NCBI RefSeq assembly: GCF_900114915.1
Contig: NZ_FOUS01000001.1
Coordinates: 310,001-374,000, forward strand
DNA length: 64,000 nucleotides
Source: Bradyrhizobium sp. Rc3b
GTDB lineage: Bacteria > Pseudomonadota > Alphaproteobacteria > Rhizobiales > Xanthobacteraceae
Direction of reading: 5' to 3'
This document shows, piece after piece, positions 8,436 through 19,130 of this stretch. Numbering within the stretch: position 1 is the stretch's first letter; every line of letters starts with the position of its first letter. The translations under genes were made by a program, and so were the position numbers. The notes beneath the pieces are model-generated. The model did not search any database and was not told the DNA's origin. It was given only the letters and a program-made list of their open reading frames with translations.

Positions 8436-9208
8436 GCCGCGCTCCCTGCAGCTGTCTTGGGCGCGACACCGAGATAGGCTTCCTGCACGATCGGCGAGGC
8501 GATCACTTCGGCAGGCGGGCCGTCGGCGACGAGCTGGCCGTTATGCAGCACGATGATGCGGTCGGCGAGCGAGCGCACCACGTCCATCTTGTGCTCGACG
8601 AGAAGGATGATCTTGCTCCTGTCCTGCTTGAGCTGCGCGATCAGGTTGAGCACCACAGGCACCTCGTCGATGCTCATGCCGGCGGTCGGCTCGTCGAACA
8701 TGAACACTTTCGGCTCCAGCGCGATCATCAGCGCCACCTCGAGCTTGCGCTGGTCGCCATGCGACAGCGCGGTCGCGGCGACGCCGCGGCGGCTGCCGAG
8801 CGCGACCTGGTCGAGGATGGCGTCGGCGTGGGCGATCAGCTCGCGGCGCACCATCCAGGGCCGCAGCATGTCGTAATGGGTGCCGTTCGCCGCCTGCACT
8901 GCGAGGCGGACGTTCTCTTCCACGGTGAGGTTCGGAAAGAGGTTTGTCAGTTGGAATGCGCGCCCGAGGCCGGCGCGCGTCCGCATCGGCGCGGAGTGCT
9001 GGGTGATGTCGGTGCCGTCGAAGAGGATGCTGCCGTTCGAGGCGCGTAGCTGGCCCGAGATCAGATTGAAATAGGTGGTCTTGCCGGCGCCGTTCGGCCC
9101 GACGATCGCGGTAAGCTCGCCCGGACGGAACGTGCAGGTCACGCTGTTGACCGCAACATGGCCGCCGAAGCGGATGGTGAGGTCGCGAGTTTCGAGGGTG
9201 AGCGTCAT
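8432..9208 (-). CDS. livG: Branched-chain amino acid ABC transporter ATPase LivG
   Basis: A 258-residue ATPase: Walker A GPNGAGKT (residues 37-44), the signature in the LivG-typical form LSHGDQ (148-153), Walker B VFMFDEP (168-174) and VEHKMD as switch region. The departure from LSGGQ is normal for LivG and not a defect. It is the second gene of the operon, separated from the receptor gene livK by 165 bases that hold a palindromic repeat. The four-base overlap with livF shows coupling of all four membrane-side genes. Confidence 0.9.
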   Translation of the reverse strand: MTLTLETRDLTIRFGGHVAVNSVTCTFRPGELTAIVGPNGAGKTTYFNLISGQLRASNGSILFDGTDITQHSAPMRTRAGLGRAFQLTNLFPNLTVEENVRLAVQAANGTHYDMLRPWMVRRELIAHADAILDQVALGSRRGVAATALSHGDQRKLEVALMIALEPKVFMFDEPTAGMSIDEVPVVLNLIAQLKQDRSKIILLVEHKMDVVRSLADRIIVLHNGQLVADGPPAEVIASPIVQEAYLGVAPKTAAGSAA

Positions 9209-9254
9209 TGTTTGGCAAATGATGAGATGAGGAAGTATCCGCGATCACAGTGGG

Positions 9255-9359
9255 CTCCCTCCCCCGCTTGCGGGGGAGGGGTGGGGAGAGGGTATTTCCG
9301 CACGCGAGAACCCCCAAGGGGAGAGAGCCCTCTCCCGGCTCCCCCGCAAGCGGGGGAGG
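9255..9359. repeat. Intergenic dyad repeat (family E) between livK and livG
   Basis: Two inverted copies of a CCCCCGCTTGCGGGGG core flank a short spacer, each core also a hairpin by itself. The element lies wholly in the gap between the receptor gene and the rest of the liv operon. Related elements occur at 23123-23257 and 59403-59543. As RNA it would form a very stable double hairpin. Confidence 0.75.
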
Positions 9360-9373
9360 TGAAGTAAGAAACG

Positions 9374-10558
9374 TCAGCGCTTGTTGCGAACGGGAACGTC
9401 CATATCCTCGATCTTCAGCTCGCGCACCGGCTCGAGCACGGCCCAGGCGACGTTCGGATCGACCTTGACCTTGAAGGCGTACATGCTCTGCAGCGCCTGA
9501 TGGTCTTCCTTCCGGAACACCATCTTGCCCTTCGGCGTGTCGAACTCCAGGCCTTCCATCGCCGTGATCAGCTTCTCGCTGTCGGTCGACTTCGCCTTGG
9601 TGACGGCGGCGACGACGGACATCGCGGCGGCAAAGCCGCCCGCGGTGAAGAAGTCCGGCGGCGCGTTGAAGCGCTTCTGGTGCTCGGCGACGAGCCAGTC
9701 GTTCACAGGGTTTTTCGGAATCTCGTAGAAATAATAGGTCGCGCCTTCCATGCCGGGCAGGCCCTTATAGGCGGCGAGCGCCGGCAGGATGTTGCCGCCG
9801 GTGGAGAGCTCGATGCCGTAGCGCTTCGGGTCCATGTCTTGCAGCTTGGCCAGCGGATTGCCGGCGCCGGCCCAGATCACCCAGATGACCTTGCGGCCCG
9901 GCTTGTCCTTCAGCGCGTCGAACAGGCGCTGGCCGACCGCGGTGAAGTCGGTGGTCGAGGTCGGGGCATATTCTTCGGCAGCGAGCGTCGCGCCGGTCTT
10001 GGCGAGTGCCTCCTTGAAGGCGGCGACGCCATCGCGGCCGAACGCATAGTCCTGCGCCAGCGTTGCGACGGTGACGCCCTGCTTGCCGATCGCGACCGCA
10101 TTGGAGATCGCGTCCTGCGAGGAGTTGCGCGCGGTGCGAAAGATGTAGCGATTCCACTTCTCGCCGGTAATCTGGTCCGCGACGGCGGGCTCGACGATCA
10201 GGATCTTCTTGTTCTCCTCGGCGACCGGGAGAATGGCGAGCGCCGCAGCCGACGAGGTCGTGCCGATCGCGATGTCGGCCTTGTCGTCCTGATAGGCTTC
10301 GGCGAGCGCGGCCTTGGCGAGGTCCGGCTTGCCCTGGTCGTCCTTGGTGATGATGACGATCTTGCGGCCATCGAGGGTCATCGTGCCCTTGGTGGCGTAT
10401 TCGAAGCCCATCTTCAGGCCGGTCTCGGTCTGCTTGGCGTAGGCCTCGAGCGGACCGGTCTTGCCGTAGATCAGCGCGACCTTGAGATCGTCGGCCTGCA
10501 CGGAGGTGCCCGCAGCGAGTCCGAGAATGGTTGTTGTTATGATGAGTGATCGACGCAC
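9374..10558 (-). CDS. livK: Periplasmic substrate-binding protein of the liv operon
   Basis: A 394-residue receptor of the type I periplasmic-binding (LivJ/LivK, Peripla_BP_6) family. A Sec signal peptide VRRSLIITTTILGLAAG ending at VQA/DD is followed by the family opening LKVALIYGKTGPLEAYAKQ. The GTG at 10558 was chosen because GGAGGG sits just before it and it places the signal peptide at the very N-terminus; the longer in-frame extension is not credible. It is the promoter-proximal gene of livKGFHM, and 106 bases separate it from the upstream CoA-transferase gene. It would bind an amino acid or a related carboxylate in the periplasm. Confidence 0.85.
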   Translation of the reverse strand: MRRSLIITTTILGLAAGTSVQADDLKVALIYGKTGPLEAYAKQTETGLKMGFEYATKGTMTLDGRKIVIITKDDQGKPDLAKAALAEAYQDDKADIAIGTTSSAAALAILPVAEENKKILIVEPAVADQITGEKWNRYIFRTARNSSQDAISNAVAIGKQGVTVATLAQDYAFGRDGVAAFKEALAKTGATLAAEEYAPTSTTDFTAVGQRLFDALKDKPGRKVIWVIWAGAGNPLAKLQDMDPKRYGIELSTGGNILPALAAYKGLPGMEGATYYFYEIPKNPVNDWLVAEHQKRFNAPPDFFTAGGFAAAMSVVAAVTKAKSTDSEKLITAMEGLEFDTPKGKMVFRKEDHQALQSMYAFKVKVDPNVAWAVLEPVRELKIEDMDVPVRNKR

Positions 10559-10664
10559 GATGGTCCCTCCTGATTTAACGTTTCTCGGCAACAGCGATTT
10601 GCATAACACTACGAACATTGCAATTGAACCTTCCGGCCGAGCGCGTCGGCCTTTCGAGCATGCA

Positions 10665-12692
10665 TCATTTTTGGGCTGGCCGCGCATCGCCGGCTCCCTC
10701 GGCCTGACGCCGATCCGACTGCGCCTCATCAGCGCTTTCGAAAATGTGCGGCGCGACGCCGCGCTTCTCCAGGGCTTCGCCGAGCTTGATGCGCAGGAAG
10801 CCCGACGTGGTGTAGCGCGACACGCCGGAATAGAAGCGATCGACCAGGCTGCGCACCATCGCCGAATAATCGTCCATCAACTCCGGCAGGATGGAAAAAT
10901 TGTCATAATTGACGATGGCGTAGACCCGGCGGCCAAGCGGAGCGAGCCTGGCTTCGACGATACCAGCGATGGTGTCGATCTCGGCCTTGCTGCGTAGCGG
11001 ATAGCGCTCGAGATTGACGAAGAACAGGTTCTGCTGCTCGTCCAGCGTGAAGCGCTGGTCGAGCGGGATGGTGAGCAGGCGCTCGCGCAAATCCATCAGA
11101 CCTTCGCGGAAGATGCGATCGTCCATCAGCGCCGGGTCGCGCGGGATCAGCGGCTTGAAGTCCATCAGGCGCAGAATGTCGCGCTCGATGTCGATGCCGG
11201 GCGCGACTTCCGTGAGCTCGAGCCCGTCGGGCCTGAGCTCGAACACGCAGCGCTCGGTGACATAAAGCGTGCGCTGCTTGCGCGCGGCCGCGAACGGGCC
11301 GCTGAAGGTGACGTGCTCGACGCGGTCGACGAACTTGCGTGATGTGGCCTCGTCGAGAATGACGAGCTTGCCGTCCTTCACGGCGATGCGCTGCTTGCCC
11401 GCGCCGAAGGTGCCGACGAAGATGACCTCCTTGGCGTTCTGGCTGATGTTGATGAAGCCGCCGGCGCCGGCAAGCTTCGGCCCGAACTTGCTGACATTGA
11501 GGTTGCCGGCGCGATCGACCTGGGCGAGCCCGAGGAAGGCGGCGTCCAAGCCGCCGCCGTCGTAGAAGTCGAACTGATAAGGCTGGTCGATCACCGCCTG
11601 GGTGTTGATCGCCGCGCCGAAATCGATGCCGCTCGCGGGGATGCCGCCGATCACGCCCGGTTCGGCCGTCAACGTGATGAGGTCGATAATCCGCTCCTCA
11701 TTGGCGACGGAGGCGATCCCCTCGGGCATGCCGATGCCGAGATTGACGACGCTGTTGGCCTTCAGCTCCAGGGCGGCGCGACGGGCGATGATCTTGCGCT
11801 CGCTGACCGGCATCACCGGCAGCGAGGCGGCACGGACGCGGATCTCGCTGGAGAAGGCCGGATTGTATTGCGTGCCGAAGGTCTGCCAGTGATTCTCGGG
11901 CCTCGCCACCACGACGCAGTCGACGAGGATGCCGGGAATCTTGACTTGGCGTGGGTTGAGGCTGCCGGCCTCGGCCACGCGTTCGACCTGGGCAATGACG
12001 ATGCCGCCGGAATTATGCGCTGCCATCGCGATGGCGAGCGCTTCCAGCGTCAGCGCCTCCTTCTCCATGGTAAGGTTGCCGTCGGGATCGCCCGTCGTGG
12101 CGCGGATGATCCCGACTTGAATCGGAAACGTCTTGTAGAGCAGGCATTCTTCGCCGTCGATCTTGATCAGTTCCACAAGCTCTTCGGTGGTGCGCGCATT
12201 CAGCTTGCCGCCGCCCTGCCGCGGATCGACGAAGGTGCCCATGCCGACGCGGGTGATGTGGCCGGGCCGGTGCGCCGCGATGTCGCGAAACAGATGCGTG
12301 ATCACGCCCTGCGGCAGATTATAGGCCTCGATCTGGCTCGCGATCGCAAGCTGCTGCAATTTCGGCGCAAGGCCCCAATGTCCGCCGATCACGCGGCGGA
12401 CCAAGCCTTCATGCGCGAAATGGTTGAGGCCGCGATTCTTGCCGTCGCCCTGGCCCGCCGCGTAGACCAGCGTCAGATTGCGCGGCTTGCCCTGCGTATA
12501 GGGGGCATCGCCCTCGTGGGAGAGATAGAGCTCTTCCAGTGCGATCGCGATCTCCTCGGCAAAGCCGATGCCGACGAAGCCGCCGGTCGCGACCGTGTCG
12601 CCGTCACGGATCAGCATGACGGCTTCCGCCGCGGTGACGACTTTGCCCTTCTCGGAATTGCGCAAATAGGGCAAGGCAGGATGCTGGCTCAT
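10665..12692 (-). CDS. Acyl-CoA:acetate-type CoA-transferase with C-terminal extension
   Basis: A 675-residue protein. Residues 1 to about 515 form a family I CoA-transferase with both halves fused (propionate/acetate CoA-transferase type). [11 protein letters not shown] lies in the first half. [11 protein letters not shown] and TAEPGVIGG lie in the second; the glutamate of TAEPG (about residue 343) is the expected CoA-thioester nucleophile. It would move CoA from an acyl-CoA to a short carboxylate. About 145 further residues follow (rich in [24 protein letters not shown] and [10 protein letters not shown]) that are not part of the usual 520-residue enzyme. The ATG at 12692 has GGGAGGG upstream. 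It lies 122 bases behind the MHS transporter gene and probably shares its sigma-54 transcript. Catalytic class firm, substrate unknown. Confidence 0.82.
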   Translation of the reverse strand: MSQHPALPYLRNSEKGKVVTAAEAVMLIRDGDTVATGGFVGIGFAEEIAIALEELYLSHEGDAPYTQGKPRNLTLVYAAGQGDGKNRGLNHFAHEGLVRRVIGGHWGLAPKLQQLAIASQIEAYNLPQGVITHLFRDIAAHRPGHITRVGMGTFVDPRQGGGKLNARTTEELVELIKIDGEECLLYKTFPIQVGIIRATTGDPDGNLTMEKEALTLEALAIAMAAHNSGGIVIAQVERVAEAGSLNPRQVKIPGILVDCVVVARPENHWQTFGTQYNPAFSSEIRVRAASLPVMPVSERKIIARRAALELKANSVVNLGIGMPEGIASVANEERIIDLITLTAEPGVIGGIPASGIDFGAAINTQAVIDQPYQFDFYDGGGLDAAFLGLAQVDRAGNLNVSKFGPKLAGAGGFINISQNAKEVIFVGTFGAGKQRIAVKDGKLVILDEATSRKFVDRVEHVTFSGPFAAARKQRTLYVTERCVFELRPDGLELTEVAPGIDIERDILRLMDFKPLIPRDPALMDDRIFREGLMDLRERLLTIPLDQRFTLDEQQNLFFVNLERYPLRSKAEIDTIAGIVEARLAPLGRRVYAIVNYDNFSILPELMDDYSAMVRSLVDRFYSGVSRYTTSGFLRIKLGEALEKRGVAPHIFESADEAQSDRRQAEGAGDARPAQK

Positions 12693-12814
12693 GGCATTCC
12701 CTCCCATGTCTGTTGCGGACCGCATGCCGGCTCTTCTCGTTTGCCTCTATTCGTATCGCGCGGAGCGGCTGGCGACCAGCCACTCCGGCGTCGCGGGGGC
12801 CGCACTCAGCCCGT

Positions 12815-14125
12815 TCAGGGCTGGGCGACCTTGCGTGTTTCGGTGGCGAAATAGACCGAGACGATGGTGATCAGCGCCAGCGCGATCATGTAGAGCGAGA
12901 TCGGCCAGGTCGCCGGCGCGTAGGCCGTCATCAGTCCCGTCGCGATCAGCGGCGACAGCGCGCCGGCGAAGATCGAGGCCAGGTTGTAGCCGAGCGAGAC
13001 GCCGCTGTAGCGCACCTTGGTGCCGAACAGCTCCGACAGGAAGCTCGCCTGCGGGCCGTACATCGCGGCATGACCGATGGCGAGGCCGAGCACGATCGCG
13101 ATCCAGGCATATTGCGGGTTCCTGGTCGCCAGCAGCGTGAACAGCGGGAACGACATCAGCGCCGAGAACACCGCGCCGAAAATGTAGATCGGTCGCCGCC
13201 CGAGCCGGTCGGAGAGTGCACCGAAGGCCGGGATGGTGAAGGTCTCGATCGCCGCGCCGATCAGCACGCCATTGAGCATGTCCTGCTTGTTCATGCCGAG
13301 CGATTGCGTGGCATAGGCGAGCACGAAGGTCGCGTAGATGTAGAAGAAGCCGTTTTCGGCGAAGCGCGCGCCCATCGCGAGCAGGATGTTCTTGGGATAC
13401 ATCCTGATCGCCTCCAGGATCGGCATCTTCACTTCCTGCTTGGTATCCTTGACCTTCTGGAACTCCGGGGATTCGGCGATGGTGAAGCGGATCCACAGGC
13501 CGACCAGCACCAGCGCGATCGAGAACAGGAAGGGGATGCGCCAGCCCCACGCCAGCAGCTGCGCGTCGGTCAGCATCGCCGATACCACCGAAAAGACCAG
13601 CGTGCCGAGCACGAGGCCGAGCGGTGCGCCGAGCTGCGGCCAGCTGCCGTAAAAGCCCTTCTTGTCCTCGGGCGCATGCTCGACCGCCATCAGCACCGCA
13701 CCGCCCCATTCGCCGCCAAGGCCAAAGCCCTGGATCAGGCGGCACGTGACGAGCAGGACCGCGGCCCAGATGCCCGCGGTCTCGTAGGTCGGCAGGAATC
13801 CGATCGCCGCGGTCGCCACGCCCATGATCAGCAGCGTCAGATAGAGCATGGTCTTGCGGCCGATCTTGTCGCCGTAATGCCCGAACACGACGCCGCCGAG
13901 CGGGCGCGCGACGAAGCCGAGCGCGTAGGTCGCGAACGCCAGCAGTGTTCCCATCATGGGGTCGAAGGTCGGAAAGAACAGCTTGTTGAAGATCAGCGCC
14001 GCGGCGGTGCCGTAGAGGAAGAAGTCATACCACTCGATGGCGGTGCCGATCAGGCTCGCGGTGGCGACTGTGACATGCGAGGGCTGCTTCGCCTGAAGCT
14101 GATGGACCGAGATCGCTTCACTCAT
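12815..14125 (-). CDS. MHS-family major facilitator (organic acid:H+ symporter)
   Basis: A 436-residue, 12-helix transporter of the metabolite:H+ symporter branch (ShiA/KgtP/ProP-like). It shows the branch hallmarks GTAIEWYDFFLYG near the N-terminus, FGHYGDKIGRKTML in loop 2-3 and RLIQGFGLGGEWGGA in helix 4. It would import a carboxylate such as a keto acid or aromatic acid with protons. The start at 14125 has GGGAGGA upstream. It is the first gene after a -24/-12 promoter (14189-14204) and the activator gene, and the CoA-transferase follows; uptake followed by CoA activation is the natural reading. Substrate unresolved. Confidence 0.85.
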   Translation of the reverse strand: MSEAISVHQLQAKQPSHVTVATASLIGTAIEWYDFFLYGTAAALIFNKLFFPTFDPMMGTLLAFATYALGFVARPLGGVVFGHYGDKIGRKTMLYLTLLIMGVATAAIGFLPTYETAGIWAAVLLVTCRLIQGFGLGGEWGGAVLMAVEHAPEDKKGFYGSWPQLGAPLGLVLGTLVFSVVSAMLTDAQLLAWGWRIPFLFSIALVLVGLWIRFTIAESPEFQKVKDTKQEVKMPILEAIRMYPKNILLAMGARFAENGFFYIYATFVLAYATQSLGMNKQDMLNGVLIGAAIETFTIPAFGALSDRLGRRPIYIFGAVFSALMSFPLFTLLATRNPQYAWIAIVLGLAIGHAAMYGPQASFLSELFGTKVRYSGVSLGYNLASIFAGALSPLIATGLMTAYAPATWPISLYMIALALITIVSVYFATETRKVAQP

Positions 14126-14188
14126 CCTTGCGTCCTCCCTGATTTGCGAAATGCGCATGTGCAGCATGCGTCATTGTGCAAAGCGAAG

Positions 14189-14204
14189 AGCAAGGTCCGC
14201 GCCA
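14189..14204 (-). promoter_or_regulatory. Sigma-54 (-24/-12) promoter of the MHS transporter operon
   Basis: On the minus strand the sequence reads TGGCGCG-N4-TTGCT, one base from the TGGCACG-N4-TTGCA/T consensus, with GG and GC exactly ten bases apart. Transcription would start near 14178, giving a leader of about 50 bases to the ATG at 14125. The neighbouring gene encodes a sigma-54 activator, which strongly supports the call. Confidence 0.75.
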
Positions 14205-14282
14205 GATGCTGTTGGCTCGCGCAAACCGGCTTAAATTCCGGCAATTTCCGCATTGGTGCCCGGACAGAGCCGTTCGGTGCCT

Positions 14283-14307
14283 TGTCCGGAATCCGAGACT
14301 CCGGACA
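14283..14307. promoter_or_regulatory. Palindromic upstream activating site for the adjacent sigma-54 activator
   Basis: A perfect inverted repeat TGTCCGGA-N9-TCCGGACA lies about 80-105 bases upstream of the -24 element, the usual distance for an enhancer of a sigma-54 promoter. A further half site CCGGACA at 14260-14266 forms another dyad with TGTCCGG at 14283-14289. The site begins 17 bases after the activator stop codon. Confidence 0.6.
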
Positions 14308-14324
14308 GTCCATTGTCTCGAAAC

Positions 14325-15767
<1,443 letters not shown>

Positions 15768-15860
15768 GACATATCCCGGGGGAAGTCTGTCTGTGTATTA
15801 GCAAAAGGGCGTCGATTTCAAAGGGGGAATTGGTCGGTCGCGAGGCGCCCCATACTCAGT

Positions 15861-16000
15861 CGTCGTCCCGGACAAGCGAAGCGTAGATCCGGGACCCATA
15901 CCCACATGGCATAGTTTGGCGAACATTCGGAGTTGGCAGCTTACTCCATACCACGCCCTGGGGTGATGGGTCCCGGGTTCGCTTCGCGCCCCGGGACGAC
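15861..16000. repeat. Intergenic dyad repeat (family B)
   Basis: The left end CGTCGTCCCGGACAAGCG and the right end CGCCCCGGGACGAC are inverted, with an inner GGGACCCAT/ATGGGTCCC pair. It lies in the 259-base gap between the activator gene and the GGDEF-EAL gene. Copies or variants: 20100-20235, 21713-21752, 29365-29500, 31327-31370 and 45558-45690. Confidence 0.75.
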
Positions 16001-16026
16001 AGCGGTAATGTTGTCCCGCTTGCACC

Positions 16027-17772
16027 CTACCTTCGATAGCCGCTCGCCCGCGAATAGCCCTGGCGGTTCTGTTGGTGCGGGCGGCTTAAGACGCTGGCGC
16101 GCGACTCGCTCGAGGCCGGCGTCGCGAGCTTGAGCTCCTCCAGGAAGATCGGGCGCGAGAAGTAATAGCCCTGGGCGTAGCGGATCTTGGTCGCGGCCTG
16201 GAGATAGGCGAGCTCCTCGTAGGATTCGAGGCCTTCGGCGATCACGGTCATGCCGAGCGCTTCGCTCAAGGACTCGATCGCGCGCAGGATGCCCTGGCTG
16301 CGCGGGCGCTTATGGATGTCGGTGATGAAGGAGCGGTCGATCTTGATCTCGTCGGCGGTGATGTCGGCCAGCGCCGAGAGCGAGGAATAGCCGGTGCCGA
16401 AATCGTCGATCGAGATGCCGACGCCGAGCTTGCGGAACATCGGCAGGATCTCGTCCTGGAAATGATTCTTGGCGACGAAGGCGTCTTCGGTCACCTCGAT
16501 CATGAAGCGCTGCGGAAAGCCGGTGTCGTCCAGCGCCCGCGCGAAGCTGCGCATGAATTCGGGGTTGCCGGCCTGCTTGGCCGCGACGTTGATGCTGATG
16601 GTCGCTTCCGCGCCGAACGTCTCGTTGATCAGGTCGATCGATTTGACGATTTCGGCGAGCACGAGATGGGTCAATTCGTCGATCAGCCCGAGCTCGCTGG
16701 CAAGATTGATGAAGGATCCCGGCGCCTGGATCACGCCTTCGTCGTCGCGCAAACGGACCAGGGCCTCGATGCCCTTCACCGCCTGGGTGCGGATGTCGAC
16801 CTTGGACTGGAAGGCGCAGCAGAAGCGCTTTTCCAGGATAGCGAGCCGCAGCGACTGCTCGATCTTCATCCGCGCCAGCGCCTCGCGCTCCATGCTGGAA
16901 TCGAAGAAGGCTGCCGATCCCTTGCCGTCGTTCTTGATGCGGTACATCGCGATGTCGGCATTCTGGCGCAGCGTCTCGAAGCTGCGTCCGTGATCGGGAT
17001 AGAGGCTGATGCCGACCGAGGTGGAGGCAAAGAGTTCCGAATGGTCGATGAAGAACGGCGCCGTCAGCCGCTCCAGCGTCGATTGCATGAATTCGGCGAC
17101 TTCCTCCTGGCTCTGGATCGGAGAGAGCAGCAGCAGGAATTCATCGCCGGAGATGCGCGACAGCATGTCGGAATCGCGCAAGTCGCGCCCGAGCCGCTTC
17201 GACAGCTCGACCAGCAGCGCATCGCCGACGGCGTGGCCGTAATAGTCGTTGATGTGCTTGAAATTGTCGACGTCGAGGAAGGCCAGCGCGAAACGCTCGC
17301 CGCCGCCATTCTCCGCCAGCAGATTGTTGGCGTGATGTTCGATCACGCGCCGCGAGGGCAATCCCGTCAGCTCGTCGAAATAGGCCGAGCGGAACAGCTG
17401 GTCCTCGAAATTCTTCTGCTCGGTGATGTCGGAGGACGCCGAGATCAGCAGCTCGCGTCCGGCGAGGCGAACGGGACGGTGGGTCGTGAGCAGCACCTGG
17501 CGCGCGGCGCCGCCGTGAAGCGCCTCCTCGGTGACGACAGCCTGGCCGGCGCTCAGCGCCTGGCGGCAGGCTTCGCGGCGCTGCGCAAGATCGGGTGAAG
17601 GGCGACTGCCGTCCATGCCGAGCTGCGCGGCGGCGGCATCGTTAACCAGCAGAAGCTCGCCATGCGCATCCTGCACGGTGAGGCCGGCCGGCAGCATTCT
17701 AACGATTTCCTTGAGAAAACCGAGCTCGGCTTCAGTCGCGCCGGAATATTGGTTGTCGTTCATAGAAGTCAT
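16027..17772 (-). CDS. PAS-GGDEF-EAL protein with SGDEF cyclase motif
   Basis: A protein of about 581 residues without membrane helices. An N-terminal PAS segment (about 15-125, ending SSDITEQKNFEDQ) precedes a GGDEF domain (about 130-295) whose signature reads RISGDEF, with serine in place of the first glycine. The EAL domain (about 305-555) has intact IEALVR, DDFGTGYSSL and EGLES. The EAL part therefore looks competent as a c-di-GMP phosphodiesterase; the cyclase part may be weak, inactive or a GTP sensor. Two in-frame ATG codons (17772, 17763) are possible and neither has a clear Shine-Dalgarno; the first was used. The arginine/serine-rich last 30 residues look disordered. No partner gene is coupled to it. 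Confidence 0.82.
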   Translation of the reverse strand: MTSMNDNQYSGATEAELGFLKEIVRMLPAGLTVQDAHGELLLVNDAAAAQLGMDGSRPSPDLAQRREACRQALSAGQAVVTEEALHGGAARQVLLTTHRPVRLAGRELLISASSDITEQKNFEDQLFRSAYFDELTGLPSRRVIEHHANNLLAENGGGERFALAFLDVDNFKHINDYYGHAVGDALLVELSKRLGRDLRDSDMLSRISGDEFLLLLSPIQSQEEVAEFMQSTLERLTAPFFIDHSELFASTSVGISLYPDHGRSFETLRQNADIAMYRIKNDGKGSAAFFDSSMEREALARMKIEQSLRLAILEKRFCCAFQSKVDIRTQAVKGIEALVRLRDDEGVIQAPGSFINLASELGLIDELTHLVLAEIVKSIDLINETFGAEATISINVAAKQAGNPEFMRSFARALDDTGFPQRFMIEVTEDAFVAKNHFQDEILPMFRKLGVGISIDDFGTGYSSLSALADITADEIKIDRSFITDIHKRPRSQGILRAIESLSEALGMTVIAEGLESYEELAYLQAATKIRYAQGYYFSRPIFLEELKLATPASSESRASVLSRPHQQNRQGYSRASGYRR

Positions 17773-17985
17773 GAATCTTGTTGTTTCAGCGCGCCTTTGC
17801 AATGGGCGCGATCTTGCGCGGTTCCCTCTTAGGTTTGGTTAAGGGGTACGGAGAAATACGGGGGTGTTTTGGAGAAAACTTGCGGCGATGCGACGCGCGC
17901 AGAAAATCGTCATTAACAGAGGGTCAACAGCCCATGCGAAACTGCGGGCGGGGTGCGCGGGCCGGCTTTCGCTTGACGCGCGATG

Positions 17986-18951
17986 CTATTCGCTTCGGGG
18001 GATGCGGCACTGCATGATGCAATGCAGCCCGGTCTTCAAGTAAGAGATCTCGGTCCTGCCATCGAAGGACGACAGTGCCGATTTCAGCAGCTTGGTGCCG
18101 AAGCCGGGCTCGGAGACCTTGTCCACGCTCGGACCCTCGGTCTCGTCCCAGGTGATGATCAGGCGGTCGTCGCTGACGGTCCATGACACCTGCAGCAGAC
18201 CGCGCGGCGCGGAGAACGCGCCGTACTTGCCCGCATTGGTGGCCAGCTCGTGAAACATCAATGACAGCGTGACCGCGAGCTTCGGCGGCAGGAATAGGCG
18301 GTCGCCATTGAGGGTGAAGCGGACATGGCCATAGGGCCCGAGCTCCGAGATCAGGAGGTCGCGGATGTCACAGCCGGCCTTGTCGATCCGCGAGATCAGA
18401 TCGTCGGTCGCGGCCAGCGAGCGCAACCGCGGATCGACCCGGTCCCAGACCTGGGGGTGGTCGTGCAGCACCTGGTGCAGCACGGCGTGCACCGTCGATA
18501 GCTTGTTCTTCAGCCGGTGCTGGAGCTCGTCGACCAGCAGCTTGCGATACTCTTCTTCCTCGATCAGGCGCTTGGAGATCCGGCGCTGCTCCGCCAGCAT
18601 GGTGCGATAGTGCTCGACACCCCAGATGGTGAGCGCACAGACCGCCCAATACAGTGCCAGCAGGGCAAACCGCGCCCGATCGGCAAAGGCATCGCCGAAA
18701 TTCACGACGACGCCGAGCATGCCGCCGACCAGCGCGGTCACGATTCCGATCCGGAAGCCCCCGAACGCGGCGGCAAAGAACACGGCCGGAAAGTAGGGGG
18801 TGAAGTAGACGTCGGGCCGCACATGGGCGAGGGCCCAGCGCGTCAGCGTCGCAATCAGCAGGCAGGCCACTGCAAAGGCAATGCTCAGACCAAGCGATGG
18901 CGGCGCCGCACCCTGCCAACCCCTGCGGAATTCCTCGATCAGCTTCCCCAT
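17986..18951 (-). CDS. HWE/HisKA_2-type membrane sensor histidine kinase
   Basis: A 321-residue kinase. Three to four helices at residues 20-115 form a DUF4118/MASE-like membrane module (TPYFPAVFFAAAFGG). A short coiled coil leads to the phospho-acceptor segment DELQHRLKNKLSTVHAV (His near 149) and an ATP-binding domain with FHELATNAGKYGA as N-box and PGFGTKLL. The HRLKN form and this N-box are typical of the HisKA_2/HWE class, which in alphaproteobacteria often feeds PhyR-type general stress or light/blue-light pathways. No response regulator lies beside it, so it is an orphan. The ligand is unknown. Confidence 0.82.
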   Translation of the reverse strand: MGKLIEEFRRGWQGAAPPSLGLSIAFAVACLLIATLTRWALAHVRPDVYFTPYFPAVFFAAAFGGFRIGIVTALVGGMLGVVVNFGDAFADRARFALLALYWAVCALTIWGVEHYRTMLAEQRRISKRLIEEEEYRKLLVDELQHRLKNKLSTVHAVLHQVLHDHPQVWDRVDPRLRSLAATDDLISRIDKAGCDIRDLLISELGPYGHVRFTLNGDRLFLPPKLAVTLSLMFHELATNAGKYGAFSAPRGLLQVSWTVSDDRLIITWDETEGPSVDKVSEPGFGTKLLKSALSSFDGRTEISYLKTGLHCIMQCRIPRSE

Positions 18952-19130
18952 GCGCAGCCCAGTTGCGATATGCGTTCGAAAATCGAGCGGCCCATCAGGA
19001 TGTTACGCATCCCGTCCGCGCAAGCATAGCTTGCCTTGCCGCAGACAGGCAGAGATAGTGGCCACCGCTGCAATGGCAGCGGCCGATGTTCGCCATTTGG
19101 CATCAAATCGTTCGAAAACAGGAACATTCC

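Noticed and set aside
8750..8770. Non-canonical signature LSHGDQ in LivG as a sign of a defective ATPase
   Set aside because: This form is normal for LivG subunits; Walker A and B are intact.
12693..12814. A separate sigma-54 promoter in front of the CoA-transferase gene
   Set aside because: No GG-N10-GC pair with the right flanks was found on the minus strand in this gap; read-through from the promoter at 14189-14204 is simpler.
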